NCBI GenBank assembly: GCA_028713675.1
Contig: JAQTNV010000029.1
Span: 1 to 44,596 of the forward strand
Source of the DNA: a bacterium
GTDB taxonomy: Bacteria; Desulfobacterota; JAPLJL01
DNA: 44,596 nucleotides
Reading direction: 5' to 3'
This document shows, in pieces, positions 39,510 through 44,596 of the stretch (position 1 is the stretch's first letter; the number at the start of each line of letters is the position of its first letter). A program made the translations under genes and the position numbers. The notes under the pieces were generated by a model. It saw only the letters and a list, made by a program, of their open reading frames with translations, did no database searches and was not told where the DNA came from.

Positions 39510-40334
39510 ATGATCCTGGAAATCGAAAACCTGTCCTGCGGATATCCCGGCAAGCCGGTACTGCGGGAGGTCAGCTTTTCCCTCCGATCCGGGGAAATCG
39601 TGGGAATCATCGGACCCAACGGCTCCGGGAAAACCACCCTGCTGAGGGTAATGACCAAGGTGCTGAAACCGGAACAGGGGAAGATTTTCTGGGACCGGAG
39701 CGAGATCAACCGGATGAAATTCGGGGAATTGGCCCGGAAGGTCGCGGTGGTATCCCAGAGTCCGGCCATCGATTTGAACCTGACAATAGAAGATTTCGTT
39801 TTGTTCGGAAGATTCCCCCATCGTCGGTACTTTCAATTTCTGGAGGGGAGGAGGGACAAGGAGATCGCCGAAAGGGCCATGGAGCTGACCGGGGTCCTGG
39901 AAATACGGCGGAGCATCCTGGGAAATTTGAGCGGGGGGGAGAGGAAGCTCGCGCTGATCGCCCGGGCCCTGTGCCAGGAACCCGAGTATCTGCTCCTGGA
40001 TGAGCCGACCGCCCACCTGGATATAACCCACCAAGTCCAGATCCTGGACCTGGTCCGCCGGCTCAACCGCCGGGAGGGGATGGGGGTGATCCTGGTTCTG
40101 CACGACTTGAATTACGCCAGCGAGTATTGCGACCGCCTGGTCCTGCTTCACGGGGGACGGCTTTCCCGGCTGGGCCCCCCGGATGAGGTTTTAACCTACC
40201 AGATTATCGAAGAGGTTTACCGGACCACGGTTGTGGTCAAATCCAACCCCGTTTCCGGCCGTCCTTTTATTTTCCTGGTGTCGGAAGAGGAAAAGCGGGG
40301 AGAGCGGAGTTCCCCGGGCCAAAAAAAAACCTGA
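39510..40334 (+). CDS. btuD: Cobalamin ABC transporter ATPase
   Basis: 274 residues. Walker A GPNGSGKTTLL, Q-loop region VVSQSP, signature LSGGERKLALIARAL, Walker B YLLLDEP and the switch His in VLHDLN are all present. It powers BtuC-mediated import. The start has no Shine-Dalgarno and lies 29 bp after a heptamer array. The last codons (KKT, stop) overlap the terminator hairpin of the opposing gene. Confidence 0.93.
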   Translation: MILEIENLSCGYPGKPVLREVSFSLRSGEIVGIIGPNGSGKTTLLRVMTKVLKPEQGKIFWDRSEINRMKFGELARKVAVVSQSPAIDLNLTIEDFVLFGRFPHRRYFQFLEGRRDKEIAERAMELTGVLEIRRSILGNLSGGERKLALIARALCQEPEYLLLDEPTAHLDITHQVQILDLVRRLNRREGMGVILVLHDLNYASEYCDRLVLLHGGRLSRLGPPDEVLTYQIIEEVYRTTVVVKSNPVSGRPFIFLVSEEEKRGERSSPGQKKT

Positions 40335-40379
40335 CCGGCTCCGCCCGGGATTCCGAGCGAAAAAGCTGACGGTCAGGTT
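40321..40379 (-). terminator. Intrinsic terminator for the minus-strand khpA transcript, overlapping the btuD end
   Basis: AAACCTGACCG (40326-40336) is an exact inverted repeat of CGGTCAGGTTT (40369-40379). In the minus direction the hairpin is followed by eight T (A tract at 40321-40328). There is no T tract on the plus strand. Confidence 0.75.
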
Positions 40380-40404
40380 TGTCAGGTTTGGTTAAAAGGG
40401 ACGG

Positions 40405-40713
40405 CTACCCGATTATTTCCACCGAATAGCGTTTTCCCTGTTTGCCGCCCAGGGCTTCGAGAATGGTGCGAATCGCCTGGATGTTTCTTCCTTTGCGTCC
40501 GATCACTTTCCCGGTGTCGCTCTGGGCCACCCGGATTTCGAGCACCGAAACCTGCTCGCCGGCCAGTTCATTGACGGAAACCTCGTTGGGATTGTCCGAC
40601 AGAAGCTGGACGATCTTCTCCACCAATTCCTTGGCGGTCAGGCCGGATTCCGATCCGGCGCTCGCGTTGGATTCCGAGCTGGGTGCTGGGTTGTCTTTTC
40701 CAAACAGTGCCAT
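40405..40713 (-). CDS. khpA: KhpA-like KH-domain RNA-binding protein
   Basis: 102 residues. A 25-residue Ser/Gly/Ala-rich N-terminal extension precedes a single type-II KH domain with the GxxG loop in VIGRKGRNIQAIRTIL. Typical KhpA/YlqC proteins are about 76 residues. The longer start is real on this evidence: AGGAGGAGG lies just upstream of ATG 40713. KhpA proteins bind RNA and affect translation or cell growth, often near rpsP; that neighbour is absent here. 40714-40900 shows no gene. Confidence 0.9.
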   Translation of the reverse strand: MALFGKDNPAPSSESNASAGSESGLTAKELVEKIVQLLSDNPNEVSVNELAGEQVSVLEIRVAQSDTGKVIGRKGRNIQAIRTILEALGGKQGKRYSVEIIG

Positions 40714-40900
40714 TTTTCCTCCTCCTTTTCGCTGAGAGTTCTGAACCCGGTTCCGTTACCTTTGACAATCGTTCCTGCTCCCTCCAAAACCTGGAACTTT
40801 GCCCCCTCAAGAACAGTTTTGAATATAAGGCCTAGTTTAGCGTCTCGGCGCAACCAAGACAATGGATAAATATTTCGCCGGGAAATTGATGATTAAACGG

Positions 40901-41840
<940 letters not shown>

Positions 41841-41858
41841 TGCTCCGGAATGTTTGTC

Positions 41859-41907
41859 TTGACAGAAAAAATTATTTCCTTTAGCTAATATTCAATTTTA
41901 TTATAAT
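41859..41907. promoter_or_regulatory. AT-rich divergent promoter region between mobA and the acyl-CoA synthetase
   Basis: Contains TTGACA (41859-41864) on the plus strand and the nearly palindromic TATAAT at 41902-41907 in an otherwise GC-rich window. No single pair has ideal spacing, so the promoters are not resolved. Confidence 0.4.
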
Positions 41908-41941
41908 AAGCACTCGAGTTTACCATAAGGGACGGCTTGAA

Positions 41942-42029
41942 CCAGAGACAAGGGACTAGATGCAAGGGATAAGAGAAAAAATAAAGGCTCGAGGCGAGGA
42001 ACTCGAAACCCGAAACTAGAGACTAGAGA
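41942..42029 (+). repeat. 7-bp tandem arrays (CTCGAAA family) before the acyl-CoA synthetase
   Basis: Degenerate units CCAGAGA, CAAGGGA, CTAGATG, CAAGGGA, TAAGAGA (41942-41976), then CTCGAAA, CCCGAAA, CTAGAGA, CTAGAGA (42002-42029), ending 8 bp before the ATG. Confidence 0.75.
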
Positions 42030-42037
42030 CTTTTATA

Positions 42038-44329
42038 ATGACTGAGACTGATCTGATCAAGTTTTTCGAACCCCGTTCCGTCGCCGTGATCGGGGCCTCC
42101 AATATCATCGGAAAATGGGGGTTCACTCTTCCCCTGAACATTCTTACCGGCGGATACCGGGGAAAACTTTTCCTGATCAACCCCAAGGAGAAGGTTGTTC
42201 TGGGGATGAGGGCTTTTCCTGACCTGCAATCCGTCCCGGGAGAGATTGATCTTGCCGTTCTGACCATCCCCGCCGAGCGGGTCGAGGAGTCGGTCCGGCT
42301 TTGCGGCCAACGCGGCATCCCCTTTGCCTTGGTGATTTCCTCCGATTTCGCGGAGGCCGGGAAGGAAGGGGAGGAGCGGGAACGGCGCCTGGTGCGGACC
42401 GCCCGGGAATCGGGGGTCAGGATCGTCGGCCCCAATACCATGGGTTATTTCAGCTCATCCAGCCGGCTGACCGCGATGGGTATCATCATCAATCCGACCC
42501 GGGGAAACCTGGGCTTGGTTACCCAGAGCGGCAATCTGGGGCAGCAATTGATGAATCGGGGGAAGGAAGAAGGGATCGGGATCAGCCGCTTCGTCGGTTC
42601 CGGTAACGAGGCGGACCTGACCTCCACCGATTTTATCGAATTCCTGGGGCGGGATCCGGAGACCCGGGTGATCGCTCTTTACCTGGAGGGGATAAAGGAC
42701 GGCCGCCGTTTCTTCGAGGTGGCCAGGAAGGTGAGTCGGGAAAAACCGATTATCGTTCTGAAAACCGGGAAAACCGAGGTGGGGGCGCGGGTCGCCCGCT
42801 CTCATTCCGGGGCCGTGGTCAATGACGCCGGAGTGGCTGCCACCGCTTTCCGTCAGAGCGGGATCATCGAGGTCGGCACCACGGATGAGGTGATTGACGT
42901 GGCCCGGGCCCTTCTCCATCTTCCCGTCCCCGCGGGAAACCGGGTCGGGATCATGACCATGGGAGGCGGATGGGGCGTAGTCACCACCGAGATTTGTGTC
43001 CGGGAGGGACTCCGGATTCCGGAACTTCCCGAGGAACTGAAGAAACATTTTGACTCGTTGCTGCCGCCGTTCTGGAGCCGGGGCAACCCGGTGGACCTGG
43101 TCGGCACTCCCCGCCGGCGGCTTCAGTTCGAGGTGATGGAAAAAATGGCGCAGGTTCCGGAATTCGATTTTCTGCTGGTCATGGGGGTAATCACCGGGGC
43201 GATGTTTACGTACTGGGATTTACTTAAGCGGTTTTTCATTTCGTTTTTCAACTTCGCCGGCAATCATTTCTGGGCGGCCTTGTCTTTTTACCCGTCTGTA
43301 TTCCGGAAGTCCCGGGCCTCCCTGAGGAAATCCAGGAAGGAGCGGAAGAACCGGCCGGCCAAAAAAACGGGGGGGATCGACCTCCGGGAAATCAAAGACT
43401 TTAATGACGAACTCCTGGCCCGCCGGATCCAGGGAATGATGGGCAAATATCGGAAGCCGATGATCGCCATCAGCGGAGTAAAAAATCAACTGTTGGAATT
43501 GACCAAGGAATTCGATCTGGTTGTCTATGACACCCCCGAGCGGGGCGCCAAGGTCGGGGCCCGGATGGCCGAGTACGGGGTCTTCCGGCATAAGGACTCC
43601 CGGGACGACAAAGTTGCGATCGATCCGGAAAGGGTCAGCCGGGTCAGAAATCTGATCCCGGAGTTCCCGGGTTTGGTTCCGGAAAGGGTAGCCAAGGAGA
43701 TCCTCGCCCTTTATGGGATCCCGGTAACCAGGGAAAAACTGGCGGGAAGCCCGGAGGAGGCGGTGCAGGCGGCCCGGGGGATCGGCTACCCGGTGGCGCT
43801 CAAGGTGGAATCACCCCAGGTGGTCCACAAGACCGAAGCCGGGGGTGTCAAACTCGGACTGGATTCAGACCAGGCGGTGATCGAAGGCTTCCGGAACATC
43901 ATCCGCTCGGTGGGGCAATACGATCCCCACGCCCAAATCAGCGGCATACTGGTCCAGGAGATGGCCCGGGGCGGGGTGGAGGTTTTCGCCGGGGTCTCGC
44001 GGGATCCCTCGTTCGGACCGGTGCTCGCCTTCGGCCTGGGCGGTATTTTCGTGGAGATTTTGAAGGATATTTCCCTCCGGCTTCCCCCCGTTGGCCCGGA
44101 GGAAGCCCTGGCGATGGTAACCGCCCTGCGCGGTTTTCCCCTGCTGGCCGGCGCCCGGGGAAGGGCGAAAGCCGACATCACGAAGGCCGTCGAGATTCTC
44201 ACCCGGCTTTCCACGCTCAGCCTGGAACTCGAGGGCCTGGTTTCCGAAGTAGATATCAATCCCCTGATGCTTTTCGGCGAAGGCCAGGGGGGATTGGCCG
44301 TGGACGCCCGGATGATCCGGGCCGATTGA
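42038..44329 (+). CDS. ADP-forming acetyl/acyl-CoA synthetase, fused alpha-beta form
   Basis: 763 residues. It converts acyl-CoA + ADP + Pi to acid + ATP (or the reverse), a substrate-level phosphorylation step in fermenters. Domains in order: CoA-binding (about 5-130, SVAVIGASNIIGKWGF), succinyl-CoA ligase-like (about 145-290) with phospho-His256 in ARSHSGAV, a ligase-CoA domain (300-480), and an ATP-grasp domain (about 540-763, GYPVALKVESPQVVHKTEAG, ILVQEMARGGVEVFAGVSRD, EVDINPLMLF). Residues about 390-435 form an unusual aromatic then very basic insertion (YWDLLKRFFISFFNF..., SRKERKNRPAKK). No Shine-Dalgarno: a heptamer array ends 8 bp upstream. Substrate unknown. Confidence 0.9.
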   Translation: MTETDLIKFFEPRSVAVIGASNIIGKWGFTLPLNILTGGYRGKLFLINPKEKVVLGMRAFPDLQSVPGEIDLAVLTIPAERVEESVRLCGQRGIPFALVISSDFAEAGKEGEERERRLVRTARESGVRIVGPNTMGYFSSSSRLTAMGIIINPTRGNLGLVTQSGNLGQQLMNRGKEEGIGISRFVGSGNEADLTSTDFIEFLGRDPETRVIALYLEGIKDGRRFFEVARKVSREKPIIVLKTGKTEVGARVARSHSGAVVNDAGVAATAFRQSGIIEVGTTDEVIDVARALLHLPVPAGNRVGIMTMGGGWGVVTTEICVREGLRIPELPEELKKHFDSLLPPFWSRGNPVDLVGTPRRRLQFEVMEKMAQVPEFDFLLVMGVITGAMFTYWDLLKRFFISFFNFAGNHFWAALSFYPSVFRKSRASLRKSRKERKNRPAKKTGGIDLREIKDFNDELLARRIQGMMGKYRKPMIAISGVKNQLLELTKEFDLVVYDTPERGAKVGARMAEYGVFRHKDSRDDKVAIDPERVSRVRNLIPEFPGLVPERVAKEILALYGIPVTREKLAGSPEEAVQAARGIGYPVALKVESPQVVHKTEAGGVKLGLDSDQAVIEGFRNIIRSVGQYDPHAQISGILVQEMARGGVEVFAGVSRDPSFGPVLAFGLGGIFVEILKDISLRLPPVGPEEALAMVTALRGFPLLAGARGRAKADITKAVEILTRLSTLSLELEGLVSEVDINPLMLFGEGQGGLAVDARMIRAD

Positions 44330-44397
44330 GAATCCTCTTCACCAGATTCAAAATCCTGAATAGTGTCGAACAACTGAAATTCAAAGCCGGGTATTTT

Positions 44398-44427
44398 TTG
44401 ACTTTGATAATGGACATATAGTAATAA
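44398..44427 (+). promoter_or_regulatory. Possible promoter of the ComM-like gene
   Basis: TTGACT (44398-44403), 18-bp spacer, TAATAA (44422-44427), 52 bp before the ATG at 44479. Confidence 0.45.
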
Positions 44428-44478
44428 TAAAAGCCGGATTTAAAATCAGACAATTAGAAATCAAAAACTATCCAGACC

Positions 44479-44596
44479 ATGCTGTCCCGCGTTTTATCCA
44501 GTTCGGTTCTCGGGGTGGAAGCCTACCAGGTGGAGGTGGAGGTGGATACCGCCCGGGGGCTGCCCCAGTTCAACCTGGTGGGATTGCCGGAGGGGG
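44479..44596 (+). CDS. comM: ComM/YifB-like Mg-chelatase-family AAA ATPase, 3' truncated by window edge
   Basis: The 39 visible residues (MLSRVLSSSVLGVEAYQVEV, then EVDTARGLPQFNLVGLPEG) are the standard N terminus of the YifB/ComM family, which acts in branch migration during natural transformation. The AAA and C-terminal domains lie outside the window. There is no clear Shine-Dalgarno. Confidence 0.9.
   Translation, partial: MLSRVLSSSVLGVEAYQVEVEVDTARGLPQFNLVGLPEG

Overview
The window looks like a stretch of chromosome from a Gram-negative, probably anaerobic bacterium of the Desulfobacterota (former Deltaproteobacteria) or a similar lineage. The pointers are siroheme-dependent (Ahb) heme genes, three TonB-dependent outer-membrane receptors, a Frz-like chemosensory operon, an ADP-forming acyl-CoA synthetase and cobalamin salvage genes. 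This placement is an inference; no rRNA or other marker gene is present. Base composition is GC-rich (mid-to-high 50s % by eye), apart from a few AT-richer genes and promoter regions.

Region 1 (1-8.3 kb, +): the end of an AhbC-like radical SAM protein, hemB, an AhbD-like radical SAM/SPASM protein and one AhbA/B-like siroheme decarboxylase subunit. Tightly overlapping genes follow: a small conserved protein, an RDD protein, TadB/TadC-like type II secretion F proteins without their ATPase, a PEGA protein, and then a Kelch lipoprotein. Region 2 (8.5-13.4 kb, +): acpS, a carotenoid-desaturase-like flavoprotein with a damaged dinucleotide-binding motif, a Fic-protein remnant, a membrane protein and an FN3-Kelch lipoprotein.

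Region 3 (13.5-30.6 kb) is the most distinctive. Eleven minus-strand genes read cheW, divergent cheW, ABC_sub_bind-type binding protein, TonB receptor, MCP, CheA-REC, CheB, CheR-TPR, a single-domain response regulator, a DctP-type binding protein and a second ABC_sub_bind protein. A third ABC_sub_bind protein and a second TonB receptor are transcribed divergently from the same intergenic region. No ABC or TRAP permease is present. I propose that the outer-membrane receptors and periplasmic binding proteins feed ligand information to a Frz-type signalling pathway.

Region 4 (30.6-40.4 kb, +): a promoter, a cobalamin riboswitch and a terminator precede cobU, cobT and cobS. Then come a structured leader and a BtuB-like receptor, followed by an asparagine-synthase-like PP-loop ATPase, btuF, a DUF71/COG2102 PP-loop ATPase, btuC and btuD. 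This is a B12 uptake and nucleotide-loop assembly locus containing two ATP-pyrophosphatase-type enzymes of unassigned function. Region 5 (40.4-44.6 kb): khpA, a YfhL-like ferredoxin and mobA on the minus strand; a fused ADP-forming acyl-CoA synthetase and the start of a ComM/YifB-like gene on the plus strand.

The intergenic DNA is full of short tandem repeats that almost all have a 7-bp period (CTCGAAA, GAGCATA, GTAGGCA, GTAACAA, TTGACGA families, plus one 14-bp family). They often overlap stop codons or run right up to start codons that lack a Shine-Dalgarno sequence. A separate double-hairpin REP-like element bounded by GTAGGGG/CCCCTAC occurs in several copies.
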